NCBI GenBank assembly: GCA_037974665.1
Contig: CM075771.1
Span: 35,820,425 to 35,884,424, forward strand
Reading direction: 5' to 3'
Length of the DNA: 64,000 nucleotides
From: Ehretia macrophylla
Lineage: Eukaryota > Streptophyta > Magnoliopsida > Boraginales > Ehretiaceae
A program made the position numbers and the translations under genes. Positions 44,855 through 56,308 of this stretch are shown in pieces (position 1 is the first letter of the stretch; the number at the start of each line of letters is the position of its first letter). Under the pieces are notes generated by a model. That model saw only the letters and a list, made by a program, of their open reading frames with translations, had not been told where the DNA came from and made no database searches.

Positions 44855-47368
44855 TGTAAGACCCGGCCGAGACCACCTGTGCATTAGGTTATATCATACA
44901 TAATTAAATCATTTTATATGTATTTGACTTGTGTTATGTGCTGCTAAATAGGCTTATGTATGTTTATCTTGATTTACGTGCATATCATCATTTAATGTGC
45001 AGTTGAGTATTTTAGGTGTCGTAGGAAATCAATTAATACTATGGAGCTAAGATTAGTAACTAGATAATTAGGAATTGACCAAAATGGTAAACTAGTAATA
45101 CGCAAGCAAGTTGAAGGGCACTCTTGTCCTTGGCTAAAATTTACAAAATATCCTAACACTATTTGATCTCACCTAAGTCAAAACATGCAAACACACACAA
45201 ATACACACTCACCCACTCGACACACACTCCACACACTCCAGACACACAGACTCTCTGATTTTCGACCAAGAGAAAAAGAAGGAAGAGAAGAAGAAGAAGA
45301 GAAGAGGAAGGAGAAGAAAGAGGGAAAGGAGTTTTAGCCATTTCAAGCTTTTCATTTGCATTTCTAAGCTTTCTTCAAATTGTATCTTGCTCCATCTTCT
45401 TCTTGAACTCAAAGAAAAGGTGAAGGATTCTTCAAAACTCTTTTAAAAACTCATTCAAGTTTATTTGATGCTCACTTGTTGTTAGTTTTGCTTTTGGTAT
45501 GCTTACATAAGCTTAAGGATGAAGTTGATTATAATGTGTGTTGTAGATCTAGGAATGGAAAATTCATGTTGGGTGTTCTTGAGAAGTTGAGAGATGAGTT
45601 TATGTTTCTCTTGTATGTGTATGGATTATATGTATATCTTGTGTGCAAGAATTGGGAATATGGGGTTAACATTTTTGCATTTTGGATGTAGATCTTGGTG
45701 TTATGAACTATGTTGGATTCTAGGTGGTTTTGATGTTAATTGTTGATATGAGGTATGTTGGTTGATGTTTAAAGCCCTATATGATGCCTATAAACCACAT
45801 TGAATATGCTTGATTATTGGTAGGAGGTTGTATGGATGCATGAGTGATTGTTAGATGAAGATTATTTTGTCCCATAACCAGCATGACCGGGGGACCCTTG
45901 CTCCACCGGTTAACCTATGGAGGATCCCTCATCCACTGGTGAGGCCTCGGGCGGAAGACCCTTGCACGACCGATCGACCGGTGGCTCTAGGGTCTACCAG
46001 TCTGACCAAAAATGGAAAAAAACTTGTTTTAGTGATTCTGGGGGCTACCGATGTCGGATTGAGGAACGGTCGGATGTATTGGAACCGTATCAAATCCTAG
46101 TTTATCATAATAGAATTAAATTGAGGATTTGTGCCATAGTGTAGGGCTAGATAGTTGCTAACTTATATATGTTGCTTGGGTGGCTAAGGAACGTAGGCAA
46201 ATTGATGTATTTTATCAAGCATGATTCATAAATATTACAAGGCATTATTTGGAGCTCAATAGGTGGGTTTATACCTGTAGGCTATGTACTTGCTTGTCTA
46301 CATTATTAAGAGTTTGTATTTGTGAAAATGAAGTTTACATGCTTACAAGCTACATTGTTGATATTACTGCTGCGACGAAGGCGACCTACTTTGTTGTCCT
46401 CCAAATATGTTCTTACTTGGTTAGTGCCCACTCTCACTTGGCGTGTTCTCCTCAGAGAGTTGGGATGTATTTGTTCAATTGCTAAATAATTCAAGCAGTC
46501 TTATGAATCCCATAGTAGAAGTTCCGATTCCCCTGGGCGGCATCGGGCCATAGAGTATAAGTCTCAACTACCATGGTTTGGGTTGCCTCCGGAGTGCCCA
46601 CTCTCGATTGGTGTGATAAAGATGATTTGACAAGAAAGCTCGAGACTAGCCATCTCCAACAAAGTTAGTGATACTGTATCCTTTTACTACATGGTTCCTA
46701 CTCTCGCTGGGTCTCTCGAGGTCCTCGGAGAGTAGAGTTGCTTGATTAAGATTGTTTTTATCCCGTAATTGTTATTCTTGTAATACTTGTTATATGAGGT
46801 TTATGCATAGCATGGTTTTATAAAGATGATTTTGAAATGATAAAATGTTTGTGAAAACCTTTCCTTTTTCATCCTCACTGAGCTATACGCAGGACTAGCT
46901 CACCTCTCTTTCTAATGCTTACAAGTAAGACAGAGGCTGAGCCAATTATACAAGTTGAGGGCGATAAGGCTTTATGTAATGAGACTGACTTCTGTTTTTG
47001 TTGATCCTCATGCTTGTGTTGAAGATATAGCTTGTTAATAGGAACCGATGATGTACTTTTGAACAGCCTCATGTTATGTAATATTCTTTTGGATTATTAA
47101 CTACATACTAAGTTTGATCACCATTCTTTTGAGGCCTAGTCATCTATATTTAGCCACGTATGAAGTACAAACAGGGATGCTAGGTCTTGTAATTATGAAA
47201 CAGGTTGTTGTGGCTTTTTAATGCCAAATGCCATAAGTATTCTTTTGAAGTTAATTGTGGAAGTTAATGAATGTTTAGGTTGTTAAATGATGATTTTACA
47301 GGAACTAAGCAATTGACACGTCGCGCTCCGACCTTAATCTCCGCGGGATTTGGTCTTGGGGCGTGACA
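44855..47368 (+). repeat. solo LTR, family C (gypsy-like), 2514 bp
   Basis: TGTAAGACCCGG...TTGGGGCGTGACA in plus orientation, inside the Tat integrase coding order, which resumes on both sides. No clean 5-bp duplication is visible (gaaat / ataat), so the insertion is old or the flanks have changed. It contains a purine (GAA) tract at about 45280-45325, the GC-rich block at 45885-46010, and phrases shared with LTR F. No coding content is recognised. Confidence 0.82.
45885..46010 (+). other. GC-rich palindromic block in LTR C
   Basis: Words: 'gaccgggggaccc', 'ctccaccggttaacc', 'tccactggtgagg', 'cgaccgatcgaccggtggc'. The 15-mer CCGATCGACCGGTGG at 45970-45984 is the exact reverse complement of 20774-20788 in the copia SIRE-type element, although the two LTR families are otherwise unrelated. 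Confidence 0.65.
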
Positions 47369-47822
47369 ATAATTACTTACTTTTACTTGTCCATTAGCCT
47401 ATGGATATGCCATTGAGGCAAATATGAGGCTTATCCCCAACTCTAAACCTTGCCTTTTGAAATATTCAGAATTAAGCTGTCGTTCGTGATTAGCGATAAT
47501 AGTATGAGGTATGCCAAACTGGCATATGATATTCTTACAGATAAAATTTTTGTTGTTTTCTTTATGATGCTTGTCCCCGCCTCGACTTTGATCCACTTGG
47601 AGATATAATCAACCACAACGAAGGAAAATTTCCTTTGCCCAATTTTTAGGGTAATAGTCATACGATATCGAGGCCTCATTATGCAAATGGCCTAGGGTTA
47701 GAGATCGATGTTATATCTACAGTTGGTTGTTGTTGGATCTTTACAAAACTTTGACAAACTTCACATCGTCAAATGAATTCTCAAGCGTTTAGCGATAAGG
47801 TGGGCCAATAGTACCCCTAGCT
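47369..47822 (-). pseudogene. Tat gypsy integrase zinc finger and core
   Basis: The open stretch 47443-47679 reads KFSFVVVDYISKWIKVEAGT, the classic gypsy integrase core start. To its left (47384-47440) comes ANGQVKVSN-type wording, equal to the 'ANGQVE' motif, right up to LTR C. To its right (47690-47815) is wording equal to the segment between the zinc finger and the core. The family-B element begins at 47823. Confidence 0.8.
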
Positions 47823-50330
47823 TGTCACGCCCCAACTCGACCCCTCTTACAATCAGTCAGGACGCAACGGAATTTCGGCAGCATAACGACAGTAACATGA
47901 ACATCAGGGCTCTAAACCAACCCTTAAAAACAACATACATCAAACTCCACAAATCACCAACCAACTCCACAATTAAATCAACAACATACAACGCAACTAT
48001 TTCATACATTAAATATTCTTTCATCAACTCATTCATAGTTATGCGCCTCCGTTCCAACATAACATACAATACCTCGACCTTATCATACATTTCAAAAATA
48101 AGTTGAGACATATTTACAACTTAACCATAGACAAAAGAAAGCCACTAAGTTAACACCATTTGGATCATCATCTTCCAACATCTATTACAATAAGAACCAC
48201 AAAGCATATAAAAGTCTATTAAACTAATATACATGACATTAAACAACATATAATCATGGATAAGACTCGGGAACATATGACTCATCCACGTAAGGCACGT
48301 TTTCCACATTCTCCTCTTCAGGAGGCACGTACCCGTAATCCTGTAAAAGTACACCTGTATGCATGCATTAATAGAGAGTGAGCTTATATACATAAGCCCA
48401 GTGAGGATCCGATAGATCTCGACAGTATTCACTACGCTCCTTGGATTTAGTCCTTTGAGCAAGTAAACACACAACAACAATAATAACATAAATAAAGCTA
48501 TCATCACATAACTATATGACCATTCAATAAGGATACTCTATTTGGTGTAGCTCCAAACGCCATCACGATCTCAACCGTTCTTCTTATAACTCCCCATTAC
48601 TCACGCACCCGAGGTACCTCACTAGCCCCTTCCCTCCATGACATCTCCGTCATGCGAGCTGGGGGTAGCCTATGGCAGTCATGCCGTTATCAACCCGACA
48701 GCCCGACGCTGCCCGAGAGGTGGCACACACATACCAAGACTCCATATTCATCAATCATCATGCAAGCATAAATCAATCAATCAATTGGGAGATCAGCAAC
48801 AAGAGTGCCCGATTCCCGCATTCAATAATAATCAATCAATATCATTTTATCATCATCAATAATCATATCATCATCATCAATAACATCAATAATCAATTAA
48901 ACAACAAATAACTAAGTTAGATGACAAAGTAGGCCATCTAACCGAACATGCATAATATACATAATTAAACTCTAAATTACTCAACAACAACTCACCATTC
49001 ATCACTCGAACACTACCCAACCATCTAAGGCATCGTTCAAGAAATTAAAGAATGACAACCTAAACTTCTAAAATTCATAACTTACAATCTACTAATCCAA
49101 ACATTGCCAAATCAGTTCCTATCACTCACCCATTCAACCTACTACATTAGCCCTCTCGGAAATCCACCATAACACCTCCATACCATGCCCGATAACCCTA
49201 AAACCCTATGACGTCATGGCTGGATTTTCCGGATTTTCACACAAACAATGTAATCGAAAATTCGGCATTACAACAGCGCTAACACGTAATTATCAAGTAT
49301 TTAGAAATCGACGGCAATCGATTTCGAGCAACGCAACTCAATTAAATCAACTTTGAACATTTTAATCAAAATTAAATACCCGAAAAATAAAAATTATGCT
49401 ATACCCGACAGAAACTCGTAGTATTAGTATATAATGATCCCTAGCATGCAAGGAGCAATAATCTAACATCAGATTACAATTCTAACGGTTCAATCTTCAT
49501 TTATACGCAAAAACACAAAAATGACATTTTGAGATCTAGAATTTTTCTCTCACCTTAGATGCGATATAAGCCTAGGAATGCGTGCTATGCGTGCCCAACA
49601 AGCAGAATCCAAGTCGGTGCGAAGTTTCACGGAAAAAAACTAGGTTTTTCTTTGAAAAATTGGATTGAAAAGCTTTGAAATTCTCTTTCTTTTTCTCTCC
49701 TCTTTCTCTCGGCCATGTGTGTGTTTGTGGAGTGTGTTTTGTGTTGTGTGAGTGTGTGTTGATGACAAGGAGTATTTAAAAGCTTGGTCAATTAAAAAAA
49801 TGCAAAGTCAAAGTTAGTTTTAATAGGTATTTTTGTGTTTTTAATGACTTTAATTGCATTTTAGTGCTCACCAAGTTAAAAATAATTATGCAACCCCCAA
49901 GATATCTCAAGTGAGTTATTTTTAGGTGAAAAGAAGTTTTACATTCAAAGAATTCCACCCGAGTCGGCTTAAAACTCGATTTTCGCAAAAGTCGGTGTAA
50001 AAACCCTAATAAATTCTTAAGCCGATTTTAAAACCGTTTTCATCAAACACAGGTCTATTAAAGTCCGTGGACTAGGTCTAGAAGGGTTAAAAAGATCATT
50101 TTCAAAATTATAGCTGACGTGTTTTGAAAACACTATTCACTAAAAATCGACGATAAAATTTCTGACTCTGTTTTTTATAAAAATTTCATGAATGCACATT
50201 TAGCACGTATTAGGAGTATTGTCATCAAAAGTATAACATTCTAGGCCCTATAGCACATAAGCAGGTCATATGCACGCAAAACGAGATAAAGCACGTAAAT
50301 CAAGTTAGAGCAGAAAAGTGGGGTTTCACA
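47823..50330 (-). repeat. 3' LTR of the family-B element
   Basis: 2508 bp, the left LTR, downstream in element orientation. It has the same length as its partner with no indels. Fifteen of about nineteen differences fall in 50095-50286. The open frames inside it (for example 47857-48111 and 48145-48507) repeat identically in the other LTR and have no protein domain. Confidence 0.93.
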
Positions 50331-50343
50331 TTCTCCCCTCCTT
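50331..50343 (-). other. polypurine tract of the family-B element
   Basis: Reverse reading AAGGAGGGGAGAA directly abuts the TGTGAAACC start of the 3' LTR. Together with the preceding GGACGCAATTGTTTTA it resembles the polypurine region of plant Tekay/Del gypsy elements. Confidence 0.85.
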
Positions 50344-53100
50344 AAAACAATTGCGTCCGCGCAATTCTCGAACTGATAGACAATTAAATCCTCAATCGTT
50401 ACGCATAACAATACTTCTCTTAGTTCTTATTTATCTCTTAGTATGACAACTAACCAAAGACCTCAAAAGAACAACATCTGTTGATTGCAAGTTGATGATC
50501 ATAATTCCAAGACAATCTTCAATTCATAATTCTCTCCCACCTAATATCATATTGCATATGAAAGAAATTGCAACTCCAAGTCTTAGCGTGACACCACTAA
50601 TTATCAATCATCCCTTACTACACAAAAGAGCTCTATGAACACCCCGAGGGTTTAAAAACTCATTTACGATAACATGAATGATTACCGATCAAGGGAATAT
50701 CTCAAAAGTGACATTTGTCAGAATATGGCTCTTATGAAATTTACAAGGAAATACGAATATGAAAAATCATATTTGAGCCAACAATCAAGTGAACAAGAGT
50801 TCAAACAGGTTAGAGAATCAAGAGGTTAATAGTTTAATAAGGAAACATGATAACTAAGATAAGAAATGTTTCAGCACCTATCAGTTAAATACGTACGAAC
50901 AAAGGATGATGACGAGTCAAAACAGTGCTGAGTATGTTGAACAAAAATTCCTGAACAAGTAGATATTTCAATTCTCGATAATTGTCCAAGGAACCAACAA
51001 GTAAGTTGTACTTGAGGCGAAATGAAATTAAGAAATAAGAGATGATTAATTCAATAGAAACATGAGTGGCAAGAGTATCTCAGCACGCAATACCAAAGAA
51101 GCACGAATAAGAAATGATAACAATAGGACAGTGCCGAGTACTTTGAGTGAGCAATTACAAGCAAAGTAATGACTCTGGATTTAATAATAAAACAATAGGA
51201 TTAACAAAGATCAACAAGAATGACAATGATGTACTTAGGTAGAGAGTACATCAAGCAGGTGAAATTCGAATAAGTAAAATGGTATACCAAAGGAAAAATT
51301 ACTTTCAAATGAATAGTAATAGGATGAAATGAAATATTGAAATCAATGGCTGGAGATATAGAATGAAATATAGAAGTCTCAAACCTTAACTCCAATAAGT
51401 GACATTGCTATAAGAAGCAAATATGAATTTTAAGAATAGAAACAATGTCAAATGAGTATAGGATCCATTAATCCAGTAAGAAAACTTTCAAGAAACAATT
51501 GATAGGCTAGAAAAATGTAACTCTCTCTCAAATAAGTGAGAATAGAGTAGAAAAGAATAATAAGACCGATAGAATTATGAAGCACAGGAAGGGTGTCCCA
51601 CCTACACATTTGAACACCAACAAGTCAAATCCTATAATCTATCTTCCTCCAAATCAAGACACTAAGGAGATCTAGAGAACCTAAAGAGTCATAACAATCA
51701 CCAAACAAGATAAATCACTCCAAAATCTTTCATTCCGTACCAGACCAATCACTAAACAAGATAAATCACTGATTACCCAACAAGATTCACTAATGAAGAC
51801 TCCAAAATCTGATAACACAATACAGATTCATATTAACCCATTATAACACAAGCGAATCCTCAATCAACAATTTAGAAAGTCATACCACCTAGAACTCTAA
51901 AGGTCGATGTAGGCAAGTAAATATTCAGTCACCAAAATGCATTCTTATTTCCTCAAATAATTCTATCTCCCAACAATTACATCCTCGAATAAAGAAACTT
52001 TAGTCAGGAATCACTCCAATTGTCTCCAAGGTCTAAAGATCAAAACTCCAAAATACCCATTAATAATATAGCAATCCCAAATAGTAGACCTATTCACATG
52101 TTATACCACACTTCATTCCATTCACAAATATACATCACTAATTCCTCAAATAAATTCATTCTAAAATAACCTCAAGAAAGTATAATCTGAGTTGAGACTC
52201 CAAAAGTTTCTAATCACAACCTCACAAAAACCTCAACTTATGATTCATCTCCAAGTAATAACAAGTTAAACATGGCAACAAAAGTAATTATAACCATCAA
52301 GATACGTTGCTATTTCCTCGAACAACTTCATTCTCGCTAAAGGAATATCAAGATCAATCCACTAAGCCGAAACTAAAATCCATAAACATAACAATTAAAA
52401 TCTAACTGATAAACTTCTAGAATAATAATAATTCAAAATCATGGCCTACCACTATTTCCGAAAACTCTTACAGTCACCCTAGACATTAAAAGGTCACTCA
52501 CGAGTTAAAACATGTATGCAACTATATCATATGAAAGACAAGTATAACGTAATGCGCAATTATCATACAATGCAACATTATCACATAACACACAATTCAA
52601 CATATAAGAAGCCAACATCACATAAACAGGTTATATCACAGAAGTAAGTTATAAACAATTAAAGTCACATAAGCAACAAACTTCACATAAGACAAGTTGA
52701 TCACGTAACTCACATTGGTCACTTAAAGTATATTGAACACCTAAAGCACGTTGTTTCACATAAGCTACTTATAAACAATTAAAAGCACATAAACAACTAA
52801 CTTCACACAAGGCACAAAATCACATAAAACACAATTGTCACATAATACACATTAATCACATAATGCACATTAATTACAACACATTGAGTACGTATAACAC
52901 GTTATCACATAAAACATATTGACCACATTAGTTCACTTAACACACAAGGCATACTGGTCACATAGAAAGTTAGACACATAAGTAAATTAATCACATAAAC
53001 ATATTAACATATGTTTCACTTTTCTTTCACTTAATACATACTTGCATGCTTAGACCACTACCCACATTCCGAGGATACCCCGGCTGACAGCTAAACATGC
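50344..53100 (-). other. non-coding interior of the family-B element
   Basis: About 2.76 kb without any retroelement domain. The longest open frames are about 64 codons and unremarkable. The primer-proximal third (about 52500-53040) is a monotonous string of degenerate 'cacataa', 'aagcaca' and 'attgatcac' words; the rest is A-rich. It resembles the interior of element F (4069-6621), which supports a shared coding-free lineage rather than random decay of one copy. Confidence 0.75.
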
Positions 53101-53112
53101 GCTCTGATACCA
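53101..53112 (-). other. primer-binding site, tRNA-iMet type (family-B element)
   Basis: Reverse reading TGGTATCAGAGC exactly matches the plant tRNA-iMet primer site core. It lies 7 nt from the 5' LTR edge (53120), which is a little wider than usual. Confidence 0.88.
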
Positions 53113-53119
53113 CTTAAAC

Positions 53120-55627
53120 TGTCACGCCCCAACTCGACCCCTCTTACAATCAGTCAGGACGCAACGGAATTTCGGCAGCATAACGACAGTAACATGAACA
53201 TCAGGGCTCTAAACCAACCCTTAAAAACAACATACATCAAACTCCACAAATCACCAACCAACTCCACAATTAAATCAACAACATACAACGCAACTATTTC
53301 ATACATTAAATATTCTTTCATCAACTCATTCATAGTTATGCGCCTCCGTTCCAACATAACATACAATACCTCGACCTTATCATACATTTCAAAAATAAGT
53401 TGAGACATATTTACAACTTAACCATAGACAAAAGAAAGCCACTAAGTTAACACCATTTGGATCATCATCTTCCAACATCTATTACAATAAGAACCACAAA
53501 GCATATAAAAGTCTATTAAACTAATATACATGACATTAAACAACATATAATCATGGATAAGACTCGGGAACATATGACTCATCCACGTAAGGCACGTTTT
53601 CCACATTCTCCTCTTCAGGAGGCACGTACCCGTAATCCTGTAAAAGTACACCTGTATGCATGCATTAATAGAGAGTGAGCTTATATACATAAGCCCAGTG
53701 AGGATCCGATAGATCTCGACAGTATTCACTACGCTCCTTGGATTTAGTCCTTTGAGCAAGTAAACACACAACAACAATAATAACATAAATAAAGCTATCA
53801 TCACATAACTATATGACCATTCAATAAGGATACTCTATTTGGTGTAGCTCCAAACGCCATCACGATCTCAACCGTTCTTCTTATAACTCCCCATTACTCA
53901 CGCACCCGAGGTACCTCACTAGCCCCTTCCCTCCATGACATCTCCGTCATGCGAGCTGGGGGTAGCCTATGGCAGTCATGCCGTTATCAACCCGACAGCC
54001 CGATGCTGCCCGAGAGGTGGCACACACATACCAAGACTCCATATTCATCAATCATCATGCAAGCATAAATCAATCAATCAATTGGGAGATCAGCAACAAG
54101 AGTGCCCGATTCCCGCATTCAATAATAATCAATCAATATCATTTTATCATCATCAATAATCATATCATCATCATCAATAACATCAATAATCAATTAAACA
54201 ACAAATAACTAAGTTAGATGACAAAGTAGGCCATCTAACCGAACATGCATAATATACATAATTAAACTCTAAATTACTCAACAACAACTCACCATTCATC
54301 ACTCGAACACTACCCAACCATCTAAGGCATCGTTCAAGAAATTAAAGAATGACAACCTAAACTTCTAAAATTCATAACTTACAATCTACTAATCCAAACA
54401 TTGCCAAATCAGTTCCTATCACTCACCCATTCAACCTACTACATTAGCCCTCTCGGAAATCCACCATAACACCTCCATACCATGCCCGATAACCCTAAAA
54501 CCCTATGACGTCATGGCTGGATTTTCCGGATTTTCACACAAACAATGTAATCGAAAATTCGGCATTACAACAGCGCTAACACGTAATTATCAAGTATTTA
54601 GAAATCGACGGCAATCGATTTCGAGCAACGCAACTCAATTAAATCAACTTTGAACATTTTAATCAAAATTAAATACCCGAAAAATAAAAATTATGCTATA
54701 CCCGACAGAAACTCGTAGTATTAGTATATAATGATCCCTAGCATGCAAGGAGCAATAATCTAACATCAGATTACAATTCTAACGGTTCAATCTTCATTTA
54801 TACGCAAAAACACAAAAATGACATTTTGAGATCTAGAATTTTTCTCTCACCTTAGATGCGATATAAGCCTAGGAATGCGTGCTATGCGTGCCCAACAAGC
54901 AGAATCCAAGTCGGTGCGAAGTTTCACGAACAAAAACTAGGTTTTTCTTTGAAAAATTGGATTGAAAAGCTTTGAAATTCTCTTTCTTTTTCTCTCCTCT
55001 TTCTCTCGGCCATGTGTGTGTTTGTGGAGTGTGTTTTGTGTTGTGTGAGTGTGTGTTGATGACAAGGAGTATTTAAAAGCTTGGTCAATTAAAAAAATGC
55101 AAAGTCAAAGTTAGTTTTAATAGGTATTTTTGTGTTTTTAATGACTTTAATTGCATTTTAGTGCTCACCAAGTTAAAAATAATTATGCAACCCCCAAGAT
55201 ATCTCAAGTGAGTTATTTTTAGGTGACAAGAAGTTTTACATTCAAAGAATTCCACCCGAGTCGGCTTAAAACTCGATTTTCGCAAAAGTCGGTGTAAAAA
55301 CCCTAATAAATTCTTAAGCCGATTTTAAAACCGTTTTCATCAAACACAGGTCTATTAAAGTCCGTGGACTAGGTCTAGAAGGGTTAAAAAGACCAGTTTC
55401 AAAATTATAGCGGACGTGTTTCGAAAACACTATTCACTGAAAATCGTCGATAAAATTTCGGACTCCGTTTTTGATGAAAATTTCATGAATGCACATTTAG
55501 CACGTATTAGAAGTATTGACATCAAAATTATAACATTCTAGGCCCTATAGCACATAAGCAGGTCATATGCACGCAAAACGAAACAAAGCACGTAAATCAA
55601 GTTAGAGCAGAAAAGTGGGGTTTCACA
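53120..55627 (-). repeat. 5' LTR of the family-B element
   Basis: 2508 bp, the right LTR, upstream in element orientation. It is essentially identical to the left LTR except for a cluster of differences at 55392-55583, where it is more like solo LTR B2 at several positions. A TATA-like TTTAAATAC lies in reverse at about 55068-55077. Confidence 0.93.
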
Positions 55628-55632
55628 TAGCT

Positions 55633-56308
55633 CAACGCTTTCAGAGTTAATACTCAAGCTTTGAGGTAATTCCTACAAATTCTTTTATGGATCTCTCGAT
55701 GAACATAGCTTTCCTCTTCGGCATCAACACATTTCAACAGTGGCCAGGAATAAGATTTCCTATAGAGCTTTCATTCTACGAAATAAGAATCATAATGTTT
55801 TCCTAGATAGCTTTCTTGCATCATTCTTATCACTAGGCAATTAACCTTCTTCCATGAATTTAAGAATAGGGGCCCTCCAATCTGGGACAATTGGTATTTG
55901 ATAAAGTTCTTCTTCAGGATTGAGCTGAACACTGTGCTTATTCGATTTCTACATTTGTACATTTATGGTCCTAGTTTTTAGAGCCAACCTAGATAGTGTA
56001 TCCGTCTTCTCGTTCTCTACCTTAAGGATTTGTTTGATGGTGAATTTTTTAAATTCATAAATTAATTCTCAGTCCTTCGCCAAGTACACCATCATGCTAG
56101 GGTTTTTACCCTCGACTTCTTTGTTGACTTGGTTGGCCACCAGCTAGGAGTGAATTATAATGTCTATTGCACGAGCTCCAACTGCTTTTTCTTGTAAAGG
56201 CCAGCCAATAGAACTTCATATTCTGCTTCATTATTTGAGGTAGGAAAAACAAATTGGAGGGCATAGTATGCTTCTTGACCATCGGGTCTACCATTACTAG
56301 ACTCACTA
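55633..56308 (-). pseudogene. Tat gypsy: RNase H end and integrase zinc-finger side
   Basis: Between the family-B element and solo LTR B2. The part near 56150-56260 reads in one minus frame as FVFPTSNNEAEYEVLLAGL, the conserved Tat-type RNase H motif. About 55640-55760 reads as a 'MREIHEGICGNH'-like segment that leads to the integrase zinc finger, which continues at 47822 beyond the family-B element. This continuity shows that the Tat element was there first. Confidence 0.78.

Larger units (their letters stand above)
47823..55627 (-). mobile_element. whole-looking coding-free LTR element, family B (LARD-like), 7805 bp
   Basis: Two 2508-bp LTRs (47823-50330 and 53120-55627) flank a 2789-bp interior. 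Perfect 5-bp duplications TAGCT lie at 47818-47822 and 55628-55632. The primer site (53101-53112) and polypurine tract (50331-50343) are in the right places for minus-strand orientation. The interior has no gag or pol wording in any frame, so movement would have needed proteins from another element. The LTRs are nearly identical (about 19 differences in 2508 bp by eye, 15 of them in one short stretch), indicating a recent insertion. LTR ends and polypurine tract resemble Tekay/Del-type gypsy elements, which I infer as the helper group. It sits in the Tat gypsy integrase. Confidence 0.93.

Noticed and set aside
47857-48507. Open frames of 84 and 120 codons that occur twice, identically, at 47857-48507 and 53154-53804, as if conserved genes
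   Set aside because: They are identical because they lie in the two LTRs of one element. They show no domain and are not maintained in LTR B2 or the solo LTR at 37221.
52500-53040. Recurring short words with spacers, looked at as a possible CRISPR-like or satellite array
   Set aside because: The words are degenerate, have no fixed period and no exact repeats, and occur in a plant retroelement interior.
53101-53112. Sequence resembling the 3' end of a tRNA-iMet gene (GCTCTGATACCA)
   Set aside because: No tRNA cloverleaf surrounds it and it lies next to an LTR in the right orientation, so it is a primer-binding site.
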